DNA of 64,000 nucleotides from Riptortus pedestris (Eukaryota; Arthropoda; Insecta; Hemiptera; Alydidae), in contig CM032230.1 in NCBI GenBank assembly GCA_019009955.1, positions 15,743,501 to 15,807,500 of the forward strand, in the 5' to 3' direction. Under the pieces are notes generated by a model that was not told the origin of the DNA, made no database searches, and saw only the letters and a list, made by a program, of their open reading frames with translations. Positions within the stretch are counted from its first letter, which is position 1. Every line of letters begins with the position of its first letter. Positions 1-10,706 of this stretch are shown here, in pieces. Made by a program: the position numbers and the translations under genes.

Positions 1-666
1 TATAAGAAAGATAATCTGGATTCATTATCGTGCTAGAGACTATCTAGAAAATTTTCCTTAACTATGCAATTCTATAAAAAACTGAAACCCCTTTTTCTTA
101 GTTCCATTACGAAGAACTCAATTGTTATTCCATTATTTCACTCAGCTTTCAAAGAAATACGACTTCCTGACGTGAGCTTAACCTTCTATCCTTGAACAGA
201 AAAACAATTTAAGATAATAGCGTCATTTTTTTCGTCCGACAGACAAAGAACGGAATACGTAGACCTTTTATTTTTTTTTGCTTGATAGAACCAGTCCATT
301 TTCTGTGTAACTGTATTCTCTGATTGTGAAGAAAATGAGTATTAAAATGTATTTATGCATTAGAGTGGGAAGTGGCAACTATTTGCTGAGTCAAAGCTGT
401 GAATAGAGTGAGTCAATGCTGAGACAATTACTGCAGTCCTACCTTGGACTGTTGGGGTCAAGATGTGACTAGGCTTGCAGATGGGATATAGGCATGTTGC
501 GCTAACTGGGCCCGAACCAGGAATAACTCCAGTTCCACTTACAAGGGAGGTTAGGGAATTCAAACAAATCTGAAACATTGTGTGCAAGTAGAGTTCAGCC
601 GTAACACATAACAAAACCTTTTGTTCTTGAGATACTGCGATTTGAAGAGGTATCGTCTCCTTAAAA
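1..666. other. AT-rich DNA, no gene seen
   Basis: No repeat of the families in this window and no coding signal. A 172-codon minus-strand open frame (360-878) runs into the 5' end of the next mobile element and resembles no protein I recognise, so it is taken as chance. Confidence 0.5.
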
Positions 667-1060
667 AAAAAGTCCGTCTCGCAGGGGCTGCGTAAACTAA
701 ACAGATTTCCCCCGAGAAGTTTTACAATAGAGAAATCTGCCCAATAACAACTGTAGTAGTAAGGGATCTCTAAACGGTGACAAACAGTTACGGAAACGGC
801 CGCCAGAGCTCTCGGCGGAAAGTCCCGAACATAGCCGACTCCTGCCGACCACACACAGAATACAAATGCAAATATCACGGTTAATATTCAAGATACAGAA
901 TAAATGTATAGAACAATATTTATAGTAAATTTAATTTGCAATAAGATTGATTATATACTATTTTTTGATCCGACGCATAATAATAACGAAGATATTTCGA
1001 ATTTTCAAAATACCCCCCTCCAACTGGTCCGATTTCAGCGACCGCTAGAGCGGTAACAGA

Positions 1061-1121
<61 letters not shown>

Positions 1122-1230
1122 GAACGGACCTCATTTTCGTTATCTCCTGGGTAGGATCGATGGACATTTGAAGAATTTTTTTCGAAACCCGCGCCAATAG
1201 CTCATTTATTTTAAGGGAAATCTGCTAAAA
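667..1230 (+). mobile_element. HEL-A copy 1, near full length (Helentron-like, non-autonomous)
   Basis: Reference short-form copy. It opens with AAAAGTCCGTC, then CAGGGGCTG (5' hairpin loop) and the inner motif AACAGATTTCCC at about 700. It continues through a GC-richer block (about 790-850, with GAGCTC), the conserved body (TAATATTCAAGATA, TTTGCAATAAGATTG, GATATTTCGAATTTTC) and the small hairpin ACCGCTAGAGCGGT. A (TA)n tract follows (1064-1116), then the distal conserved block and the 3' end GGGAAATCTGCTAAAA. There is no protein-coding capacity. A 3' palindrome, asymmetric inverted ends, an internal microsatellite and T/A-run targets are the known hallmarks of Helentron-derived non-autonomous elements; the class assignment is inference. 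Confidence 0.8.
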
Positions 1231-2089
1231 TCAGTTTTTATATATTGCGAGCGAATAAACAAGTTTCAAAGATAGTTATAATGATTTTAATCTACTTGCA
1301 ATCAGCTTCTTGTTAAATGCTATATTTTTCAAAATTACCCCCTCCCGCCTTCATGTTTTTTATATTTGTTCTATAATGAATCATATATCATATAGGATAT
1401 TTACCATATATGATACAGATGTATTCCAAACACGTTTTTCGAACTAAAGCTAAAAAAATTTATGGTTAATCACAAAACTTTTTTATGGCTCCTCACAATT
1501 TTATTTCTTATAAACGCTGAGCGCTTTCGGGGACTAAATCCCCATCCTCAGAGCGTCAGAGCGTAGGGCAATCCTATAGACTTGCTACCAGGCTAAACCC
1601 TGCCGATGCACTGAGCTAAAAAAATTTAATGTATGTCGATCGCTATGCGCACACCTCTTGCAGAACTAAGATTTGAAGTTGTGTAAAATCTGGTTTTATT
1701 TTTCTGGGAGAATATTTTTAAAACTGTAATAGATATAAGAAAAAAGTTTCAAATAATAGTTTTATGGTTTTTAATATACTTTATTGATTTTTTTAAAATA
1801 TCATATTTTTTTTTTTTAAAACAAATCCCTTCCGCCTGTTTTAAATTGCTAAATTTAGGGTTCGTAGGTTGGCTGTAATCTGAATAATTAGTACAACCTA
1901 TTGATTAGAGAAGAATCTTAGATACAGCTAGATCCTCTAATACGTGACAAGCCGTGGAGTTCAGGAGGTCGAAATAGGCATCCAGGAAGTCACATAACAA
2001 ACTACACTCTAGGGGACCGCCGTCAATTCTTCAGAAACACCATCAATTTGTGATTGCTTCAAACGCCAATTTGTGGCTCGTGCGTGTTA
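1231..2089. other. AT-rich spacer with a hammerhead-like fold
   Basis: No gene seen. On the minus strand, 1525-1551 reads CTGAGGA, a GGGG/CCCC stem, then GAAA, which is close to a hammerhead ribozyme core (one core base differs). Such motifs are known from the ends of Penelope-like and other retroelements. Nothing else is identifiable. Confidence 0.3.
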
Positions 2090-2225
2090 TTCATACTTTC
2101 TTGTTTTCAGCCTTTTGTATACGCCCATTACTACTCATCGGAGTTTTATATAGAAATACAGATTATACGGCGAGATGAGATCACACACTTCTCAGTTTAC
2201 TGAGCCTCTCCATGACATACTGTTT
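2090..2225 (-). mobile_element. HEL-A fragment (5' part, long form)
   Basis: The block around TTCTTGTTTTCAGCC and the following CGGAGTTTTATATAGAAATA / GAGATGAGATCA match the 5' part of the long-form copies at 19.8-20.3, 34.1-34.4 and 43.0-44.0 kb. Both termini are missing. Confidence 0.55.
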
Positions 2226-2849
2226 TCTGATGATTTTAGGCAGAAGTTGGTCTTTTACTAGGTCGAAATTACTCTCCTGGAATAAAACTTTCAAGTACAT
2301 AGATTTATTCTCTTGTCAGTCTAAACTAATTTTATTGTAATTTATCACAATTTGACAATGAATCAAACAGTGAGTTGCGAATATATAAATGTATACGTTA
2401 TAAGTTGGAGATGTGGAGCCGCAGCGATTTCTCCAGAGGAACGGGCTGTAGAACTGGTCCTGATACTTCCTGTATAAAAACCGCAGCCATATCTAACTAC
2501 TGCAATCCAACAAACCCTACTCCAAATTGCAAATACTCGAATTACAGACATTTAAACTCTCCAAACGGCCATTCCACCGACTTCCTAGGCCTATCGATTA
2601 TTTTCATTATATCCTCATGCGAGCACACTGCCATGAATACTGGCCCTTTCCAGTATTATGAAACAGAAATTCCAATACTAATGATAAAATAAAAATACTG
2701 CAACGCTACAATTGGTACAAGAGTGAATGATCTTGTTAGCAATCGTTACGGTTTTTATAATGTCGGTTAGATCACTAGAAACATTCAATTACAGGAATAA
2801 AAACTAACTGTGAAACGAAGACATTTAAGAAAGTGAAAACATTAAATTG
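2226..2849. other. unassigned DNA
   Basis: Holds a 105-codon plus-strand open frame (2375-2692) with an overlapping minus frame. The predicted protein has no recognisable domain or compositional sign of selection. No repeat family was seen. Confidence 0.35.
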
Positions 2850-4300
2850 TACATGTCCACGCAACTTTAGACATCATAAAGTATTCGCTTGTGGATGAAT
2901 GGCAGTAGGACCTATTTTATGTGGCATATAATGGTACAAAACAGGGACAAATTGAGTGCTCGTTTCTGGTTCCATGAGATTCATAAAACTGGCTGAGGGC
3001 AAAGAACCTTATTCTCTATTTTTTGTAAATTACAAGGGGGATATTATTAATAAGTTATACTATCGTCTGCCCTGGAGCATTCTTTATTGTGACATTTAGC
3101 GATGAAATGAGAGAACCGACAGGCATTGAACTCAGAGATTAACTAAGGACTTGAGTGTTCCGAAGGGCATAGGACTTAGCATGAATTTGAATAGTCTTAT
3201 CGACGAAGGAATCGTTAGATGGGTGCAGCTCGGAGAAAAACAGCCCCAGTTTGAAACGTTAGATTAGGTTTTCAGTAGAGGATACCACATTTCTCCCTCT
3301 ACAAATTAATACGCTCTGAATATTGAATGTCGACTTCCAAAAACCCAAATCGGAGTTTGAGACACCCGTGATGAGAAATCTAATACTAGTTGAAGGGACA
3401 GCACTCAGCGAAAACCCATCCAATTTCATAACGGAGAGTCGTAAGTTCAGATGTTTATTGTACAATACAACGAGTGGGTACTAACTGAACAACGAGAAGA
3501 ACTTATGAAGCAAGGATAGAGACCATTCCGGAATAAAGTAATATCCAAACCTCATTACACTAGGGAAGATTTGTTACCAGACCAGGAGAGTGTCTGGAAA
3601 AAGCCAGGAAGTCGTAGTCTTCGACCAAGGAATCCAAGTCCACTCTGTTTCATTGGGGAAAAAAGGTACCGATAAGTATTTCTGGTCCAGACGGAAGTCT
3701 TTGGTAGATAAGGACAACCTGTTGTTAGATTTGTTCACGAGCAAGGACAGTTACGACCTTCTTGAACGTGTGAACCTAGAGGGGGAGTAGCAAAGGAAAA
3801 CATCACATGGTCATTCTCAAATTAAAATGTTAATAGGGGAAAGTCTCTGATGGCGGATTTACCCATGATGAATGTAGCTTATTTTCCTGGATAGGGTTCG
3901 CACCAACAGGAAGGGATGAAAGCTGTTTTCAGATGCGGGCAAGGTCCTCCTAGGACTGTAGCGTTATGGAGTATTAATCCAGAAAGAAAATTTCAAAAGA
4001 ATAGAAGTAAGATTGGACTTGGAAGTGTGGTTGTAATACTGAAGTATTAAACAAAACAGTAAATAGTCTGCATGTATTTAACCCCTAGCTCGGTCCTTTG
4101 AAGCCACCTCAGTCGTGAGGGGAAATAAACTGATGTTGGGGGAATATGATGATGTCGTAACCAAAATGTAAGCATTTATTTTTCTCTTCCAGAGAACCTT
4201 AAAGCTGACTTTTTGTCGCTTAATGAATCTGCCTTTGAGAATTGGAGTGTTCTTGAATTTTAACCCTTTCACTTCCCTAAACAGGTTGACCATAACAACT
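2850..4300 (+). pseudogene. decayed coding-like remnant, family unknown
   Basis: Plus-strand translation gives protein-like stretches that jump between frames and are broken by stops. Examples are KEPYSLFFVNYKGDI (about 3005), an uninterrupted 66-codon piece at 3590-3790 rich in charged residues, RGNKLMLGEYDDVVTKM (about 4115) and FLSLNESAFENWSVLEF (about 4210). Alternation of frames with few stops, in DNA less AT-rich than its surroundings, suggests an old gene with frameshifts. I do not recognise the family; it could be a retroelement, another integrated sequence or a dead host gene. No function is proposed. Confidence 0.3.
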
Positions 4301-5600
4301 GTAGAAATGCAAGAGAAATTAGCTGTTAAATGAGTATAAACGAAGGTAGCAACCTTTCCCTACTTATGCATTTGTTGGCCTTCGCGGCCATAAACAAGAA
4401 AGCACTTGGAACAGTTTGGTGCAAGTCCAACAGTTCGGGTTTTAGTGTTCCAGCTCTCCTTACCGGTTCTTGAATCCATAATCGTCCAATGATCACTTTG
4501 CAAATGAAAGTCTCACTGGCAAGCAAATAGAACAAGAAGTCACGCTTGAATATGTATTCCTACAATTAAGGAATTTCCAAGAGGGAATGGATTTTCAATC
4601 TTCTAGCTGGCTATAATGTCCAAAGCGAAGAAAATTTTGTTCATAAACTCTTTGTGACAAGGATCAACATAAACACAATAGCTGTGAATAAAAAGCTTTC
4701 TACAAGTAACATAGAAATATGATTTTAACAGATCGTCCTTAAAGATAAAGCAGCTATTATGCCAAAATTTTCGAAAAACCTTTTCAAATATCTTTCGATC
4801 CTTCATAAGAAGTGATATAAAACGCATCCCTCATCCAAGTCGATATGAATAAAATAAGTGCACAACAACATATAATAACAGCCCTAAATATGAAATTTAA
4901 ACATTCTAAGGCAAGTACATTTTTTATTTATAGAAGATTCATACAGACGTCGGAATGGAATCTCGGAGAGTCAAAACAGATAATTCTCTTAAAACTTGAA
5001 ATCCAACTTTTTCAGCGATTAGAATACTTCGTACAAGGAAGTAAGAACGATATTGTATCTTATTATTAGGCCATTGTTTAGAAAATGCATACCTCCAGAG
5101 ATATTTGAAAGCGGAAAAGTGTAAGTCGGGGTACATTGAATTTACAATGCCTAAAGAACAATTATTAAAGCGGTAAAAAGAATGCGAATAATTTCCTACG
5201 GTAAGAACAACATGTGGTTAGCTAAAAGAGGTCGGCCATTAATTAAACAGGAACAAGAGCAGTCGGAATCTGGTATAAAATGCAGTTTTAATGCAGCAAT
5301 TAAAGAAACATCGTGAAAGCCTTGAAAGATCTAACAAGGTCTAGTTTAAGACCCAGTTAAGCTATGTTGTCGTGACTCGGCTCCGTGACTTTGAGGCCGT
5401 TTTATCAGCTGTGGATTGACGTTTGTCAGTGACACATTTACCCCTCGTCAATCCGATGCCCTTGTCAAAGAGGTTTTCAACGATTTTTCACTCGGCACCT
5501 AATTGAGCACACGGAAAGATTTACAAAGTGAATGGAATACACGAATTGGTCTGTTGCTAGTTTTCATTCAAATCTTGTAATGAACGAATGTATATGTGTT
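4301..5600. other. unassigned DNA
   Basis: Several 60-75 codon open frames on both strands, mutually overlapping and without recognisable domains. The segment may extend the decayed remnant to its left, but I cannot show it. Confidence 0.3.
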
Positions 5601-5628
5601 ACTCGCCGTCCTTAGAGGCCTCCGAGGG

Positions 5629-5689
5629 GTCCTCCTCAAGATAAGAGAGGCCTCCGGCATTTGGGTAGATGGATTATCTTGAGGAGGAC
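5629..5689. repeat. perfect 16-bp inverted repeat (hairpin)
   Basis: GTCCTCCTCAAGATAA at 5629-5644 is exactly reverse-complementary to 5674-5689, with a 29-nt spacer that itself contains GGCCTCCGGC. The hairpin is GC-richer than the flanks. Role unknown; it may be the end of an unrecognised repeat. Confidence 0.6.
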
Positions 5690-5826
5690 TTGCAGGGCCT
5701 AGGGATCAATATTAGAAATCCTGACAGGACCGCAGTCAATAGTGTAAGTTGGTGACTGGTGTTATATTACTTTTTTAATATTATTTGAGTTCCGTTTCAG
5801 ATGTTAACACTTCTCCAGGAAAAGAT

Positions 5827-6550
5827 AAAAATTCCGTCAGGCAGGGACGGCGTAAACCAAGCAGATTTCCCACGGGAAGGTTTACAACAGATAAATATAT
5901 ATACTGGTAAAACCACTGTGAATATTAAGCGAATAGCAATGAGATATCTTCCAGTCAACTTACAAGTTCATAATCTCTACAACGGAAAGCGTCTGAATCG
6001 TAAACAAATAGGTCAGCCAACCTCGCAGAGCTTAATAGATAGAAATATTCTAGACCGAAAAGAAAAACAATTCACAAAACATTTCTGAATATAGCTTAAT
6101 TTTATTGAAAACTATTTACTATAACTAATGCTGAAATTTATGACTCAGAATAATTTTTATCTCAACCACTCCAATTTTAGTAATCCAAGAACATATTTGC
6201 ATATATCTCTCTAAGTGATCAATGAAAACAATATTTGGTATTTAACGATGTAATGAAACTGCACATGATATAACAGCTTACTATTAAAAGGGCATGAGCA
6301 GGAGTGGGGGTTTACTGAAAGCGGAAAACTATAGAATTGAAATATCTCATTTAATAATCATGATACAGAAAATATGTATAGAACATTTATAGATCATACA
6401 ATTTTCAATAAGATTGGTTCCATACAATTGTTCGATTCGATGTACAGTAACGGAGATATTTCGAATTGTCGAAATCTCCTCCTAAACTACCCTCCCAATC
6501 GCATCATGAGTACTATAATAGCTGATTTCCCTCAATGGAAATCTGCTAAT
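5827..6550 (+). mobile_element. HEL-A copy, variant body
   Basis: The 5' end (AAAATTCCGTCAGGCAGGGA, then AAGCAGATTTCCCACG) and 3' end (AGCTGATTTCCCTCAATGG, AAATCTGCTAA) are family-typical. The first 350 bp carry a different sequence, shared with the copies at 32.7 and 42.0 kb (GGTTTACAACAG, CTCTACAACGGAAAGCG), so this is a subfamily. There is no (TA)n tract. Open frames at 5801-6088 and 6374-6604 are passengers of the repeat. Confidence 0.75.
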
Positions 6551-7333
6551 AAAAAGCATACAATAAAGACAATAGAAGTTGACCAAAATGAAAATTTAAC
6601 TTAAATACATTAAAAATAATCATTAAATAAAAACATAAAAATGAAGGCAAAAAAAGAAAAGAAAAGCGAACATATGTAAAATTTTATACAAAATATTTAA
6701 TATTAGTAGCAAACAAAAATACTCAAAAAATGATGAGTTGTAGAATCTTTTCTTGTTATATTTCTATTTTTTGTAATTGTTGAAAAAATGAAGCGTGGGC
6801 AGTATTGTGTAAGATACTAAAGAAGTAGAAGAAGCAATTATTCTTGGCGGGAATTTATCTAAACTGGAGCTGGATTGGCAACGGGACCTGAAGCAGGAAG
6901 AACTCAGCAAATGTCTGATTGGCTAGACATTAATAAGCCTAACAGATTAAGAGATTTTAAAACCCAAAGAGATTATTTATAGCTTCCATCTGTTGATGGA
7001 CCGGTTTTTGAGCGGGAAGAAAGTTAAGCCTACTCTCTCCCTAAGCCTTATCTATATCAGGAACTTTCTCTCATGAAAATAAATATAAATTATCTAGGCC
7101 TGAGGCTTACTAGCTCCCGCTGAATGAATGGTGGCTGTCATACAATATACGACCAATGGTTTAACTAGTTTAGAAACGCTCTATGTTCCTTTGGAAATAT
7201 ATTGTTCAGTGATAAGGATGATATATATTAAACTATTTCTGATACCACAAAACCTCAAGAACACAAGAGTAACCCAATTCTGAAATCCTGGACTTTGGTA
7301 AAGCATACTTCACCCCTCCCCCACCAAAAAAAA

Positions 7334-7396
<63 letters not shown>

Positions 7397-8160
7397 GAAA
7401 GTAATATGTATGAAACCATGAAAATGTCTCTAAATCGGTGGGAAGAGTTAACGCACAAGTTGCTTTGTTGTACGCAAGACCCGATTTTCCAAATACATGG
7501 CCATCGATCATAATATTTAACTTTTTTTTTTTTTAGCATTCTGTTTTAAGAAACCAACACTCTATTCAACACGATTTTCATTTTGAGTAACGAAATATTA
7601 AGCATCTTACGTTTCTATTCGTTATTACAGATATTTTTGGTCAACTTCCAGCCTTGTTCAGATATTAGTGTTTTAATAATGACACTGTCTCAATCCAGAA
7701 ATCAAGTTTTCTTTTGGTATCGATGAATGCCAAATTAATTTTGTGGGTACCTTATTTTATAGTTTTCAGTTTTGAATTATGCAGTTTTACTTCTGACTTC
7801 TTGAAACTTTTGTGAAAGGTTTTATTAGTCTCTGTGGCTTTAACAACTAATTCACTTTAAAAAAAAAATAAAAAAACTGCAAGCAAAGTTGTGAATCGCT
7901 AACATCAACAAAAAATCATTTCAGAAATCTACTTAATGTGGAGTATTTATATCCTAGAACGTATTTATATCCTTGGTACATAACAACCGATTGAATATTT
8001 CTACTCACTTAGCATGCCCAATCGCCAACCATTCCTTTTCATTTATTATTTGTGACTATTGAACTAATAATTTTCAAGAATAAATTATTCCATTCCTTGA
8101 ATGAATTATGCATGTCTCATATTTATTTAATTTGATTGAAATTTAAAAACTTTTCTGAAC
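6551..8160. other. AT-rich DNA with one TA microsatellite
   Basis: No gene or dispersed repeat recognised. A (TA)n tract at 7338-7393 produces open frames on both strands that are artefacts. A CCAAT-like GATTGGCTAG (about 6938) is noted without evidence of promoter function. Confidence 0.4.
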
Positions 8161-8190
8161 TGATTACTAATTCATAATTTTATGTTTCAG

Positions 8191-8250
8191 GTTGGTCTCA
8201 TACTCCATTCACACTAATAAGGGCATTGTTGTTAGTTGGTCGTCCATCAG
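8191..8250 (+). CDS. candidate internal exon of an unidentified gene
   Basis: A 60-nt open segment preceded by a good acceptor (ATTTTATGTTTCAG) and followed by GTATTA. The frame that stays open reads WSHTPFTLIRALLLVGRPS, entering after two bases of a split codon and leaving one base. That exit phase matches the entry phase of the second candidate exon at 36500-36566. Another frame is also open and one frame contains a stop. I do not recognise the protein. Short length and lack of conservation data keep confidence low. Confidence 0.3.
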
Positions 8251-8359
8251 GTATTACAGTTAGTAAATTATTTATTTTTTGCTGGTGTTATAATGGTACC
8301 GTTCAAATGCCTGCCATTAAAAGAACTGCTATCAGAATTAATGAATACAGTCTTTATTT

Positions 8360-8620
8360 ATGACCGATGATACAATTAAGCTATCTAGATCATGGAGAAA
8401 AGGATGACGAAGCTTCCAGGTCAGGACTACTTCATCACAAACGTATTTGAAGGTAGGATTGCTGGGCATTATGGAAGAGATAGTAGATTTTTCAAAGATA
8501 GCAAAAATCAAATGCATTTTGGTTGATACAGTTATACGAAAACAGTAGCTTCCGACAGAACTGAATTTGTATAATTGAGTACAAGAGTCGAAACAGGTGG
8601 TGGACTTGTTATCTACCAAA
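8360..8620 (+). pseudogene. LINE-A reverse transcriptase C-terminal fragment
   Basis: Plus-strand translation gives DYFITNVFEGRIAGHYGRDSR and later an A-SDRT motif, with stops between. This parallels the minus-strand fragments at 18.6 and 54.6 kb (HND-ITNI-EGKVLGH, AASDRTQW). That block is the usual extreme C-terminus of non-LTR retrotransposon polymerases (a T-x-EGK...GR segment, then a DRT-W motif). It has no catalytic domain and is a dead 5'-truncated relic. Confidence 0.55.
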
Positions 8621-8999
8621 TGCCAACACTGTTCCTCAGAAATGCTGATCAGAACTGAAGCCTGTTGAGATCTAAAATGGTGGAGAGTATATTTGGTCTA
8701 TGCTTATTTCACCAATTATTGATATTACTTCTAAAATTACTACTTACCTTTGACAATGTCTACTCCCTAAGGCAGAAGTCCTGTGTCCTGGATATAATTT
8801 GAGCTAGGAGAAAGGAGTCGTGAGAATTCGGGAGTTTCTTTTTCGCATTTTTAATGGCCACATTTAACTTTCTAAAGATGTTCTTCTTTAAGCCGGAGCG
8901 GAAATTCTCTAAGTCAAGAGCAAAAAACACCACTTATGTTAATGGCCCTGAAGTATTTCGATGTGTATGATTTCAGGAAATGGGGTTGAATTAAATATA

Positions 9000-9000
<1 letters not shown>
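8621..9000. other. unassigned DNA
   Basis: No gene or repeat identified between the LINE-A relic and the next HEL-A copy. Confidence 0.4.
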
Positions 9001-9061
<61 letters not shown>

Positions 9062-9625
9062 TGTTACCGCTCCAGAGATATGAATTTTTATTCCAAACTT
9101 GATATTTAAATATATTATGTAAAAGTAAAGATCAACTTCGTTAATCGTTGAAATCGGACTAGTAGGAGAGGGGATTTTTGAAAATCCGAAATATGTCCGT
9201 TACTATACGTCGGAACGAAGAATTGTAAAGAGCCTTATTGCAAATTTATGTTCTGTTAATGTTCTATTATACATTTTTTTTGGATATTGAATATTGAACG
9301 AGATATTTGCATTATTTAATTTTCATCCTTGAGTAAACTCCCACTTTTTGTCAGCTCACTTTACCAGTAGATGAATGTATCATGAAAAGGCCTATTTCAA
9401 GCTTAAATACCAAATTCTTTCAACAGATGTTTACTAAATTAAATTCATGCAAATACGTTGAGTGATGATGTCATCAAGTAATATTTTATTTTTTGATTAG
9501 AAAATATTCCTTTGATCTATACCTTACTCGATATTTAATCGCTTCATTCAACATTGAAGATCATATGCGTTAATAGGTGAAATCGGACAAGGAGGTAGTA
9601 ACGAAAAATGTTATAGAATCAATTT
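9001..9625 (-). mobile_element. HEL-A copy, both termini missing
   Basis: Starts in the (TA)n tract (9003-9058). It continues GTCTGTTACCGCTC, the CGTTACTATACGTCGGA block and TTGAATATTGAACGAGATAT, then a second diverged module (about 9330-9625) ending in GAAAAATGTTATAGAATC. The distal 3' part and the 5' terminus are absent. Confidence 0.7.
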
Positions 9626-9784
9626 TTTATACAAATATCGTAAAATAAAACGATGTACCAATGATTCGAGAACATTAATCCAAAAATACAAAAAAAACTG
9701 AGAATAGGCACTTAAACAGTTCTTTTTTCAATCACTTTCTTAAGTAATAAGTTTTAATATTTTTATAATTTAGATATATAGTTA

Positions 9785-10355
9785 AATTATATTGATATAA
9801 TGGCGTTTTCCCTATTGTGCTCCTGTGGCGAGTTGGATACGGCTGACTATGTGATCCTCCAATGTCCGCGTTTCAACGCAAAGTGTATTCGGCTAATGAG
9901 TGCTTTCTCATATGTGAACGGGCCTCCTGAGAGCTACCATATGTTGGTAAACAGCGCTGAAAGATTTGGTAAACAGCGCAGGACCTTTGCCCAAAAGGTG
10001 TTGAAAGACAAGTAAAAATGAATTTATTTGTAAATTATACGTATAGTTTTTTGTGGGATTAGGTTAGTATTTAGGCTTTAGGTATGTAGGCTAGTTAGTT
10101 AGGCACTTGCTGCCACTTCTTTGAACAGAGGCAAAGGAGTCGCAGCTGCGGGTTCCCCTAGGACTTTTCGGAATTAAACTAAATCTCCCAGATGTTGCAC
10201 TTTTATGCTTAGCCGTGCTCGGTGAGTTAGGCTAAGTTACCTGGCCCAATTTATCTATTCAAAATTTTATATCTGGTATTAAATGGGGACCGCTGCTATG
10301 GGGGAACCCAAAGGTACAGCGGGGGCAGAGGTGGGGAAAAATGTTATGATGGCAC
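9785..10355 (+). mobile_element. LINE-B 3' fragment: polymerase C-terminus plus 3' UTR
   Basis: A 71-codon frame at 9800-10015 contains CSCGELDTADYVILQCPRF, the cysteine motif C-x-CG-x2-DT...CP found at the C-terminus of many jockey/R1/LOA-type non-LTR polymerases. About 330 bp of 3' UTR follow, nearly identical to the LINE-B insertion at 44.4-45.4 kb (shared AGGCAAAGGAGTCGCAGCTG and CAGAGGTGGGGAAAA). It is 5'-truncated. The sequence AAAAATGTTAT occurs both near 9606 and at the 3' end, a possible 11-bp target duplication. Confidence 0.7.
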
Positions 10356-10411
10356 TACTTCATCAGGGAATTTTTATAATTCTAACATCTATTGTAAAGG
10401 ATGTCTCTAAA

Positions 10412-10706
10412 CAAATTCCTTAGTCCTACCCTGGTTATAACAGGATAGTAGCTTGTAAATAACGCGACCCAATTAGCTATAAGGTAGGCAGGGGCACATG
10501 GTTAGCCATTCTAGTTAAGGGGTTGGTCTTAATCATACTTGGTATCTAGAGACGTGAGTTCGATTCTCACCTGGACAATTGGAATTTAGTTAGTAACGAA
10601 CTCATTAAATAAAATAAAAAACCCAGGATAAAAACCGGCGGTAGTTTACAAATAACGCGCCCCAATTAATCTTCGTGCAACATAGTTGACGTTAATAAAT
10701 AAATAA
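10412..10706 (+). mobile_element. SINE-A, partial copy plus full copy in tandem
   Basis: A tRNA-like head with A box TTAGCCATTCTAGTTAAGG (10502-10520) and B box GAGTTCGATTCTC (10556-10568) is followed by the body (AATTTAGTTAGTAACGAA, AATAACGCGCCCCAATTA) and a tail GACGTTAATAAATAAATAA. A body-only fragment (10412-10478) precedes the full unit. The same family occurs at 32.4, 37.7-38.1 and 50.8 kb. RNA polymerase III transcription and LINE-driven mobilisation are inferred from the SINE class. Confidence 0.7.

Noticed and set aside
360..878. 172-codon minus-strand frame, the longest in the window
   Set aside because: Half of it is HEL-A 5' sequence and the rest shows no domain, start context or homologue I recognise.
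9606..10350. Target duplication AAAAATGTTAT flanking the 9.8-kb LINE-B fragment
   Set aside because: The left copy is also ordinary HEL-A sequence (GAAAAATTGTATAGAATC in relatives) and HEL-A does not clearly resume on the right, so the match may be coincidence.
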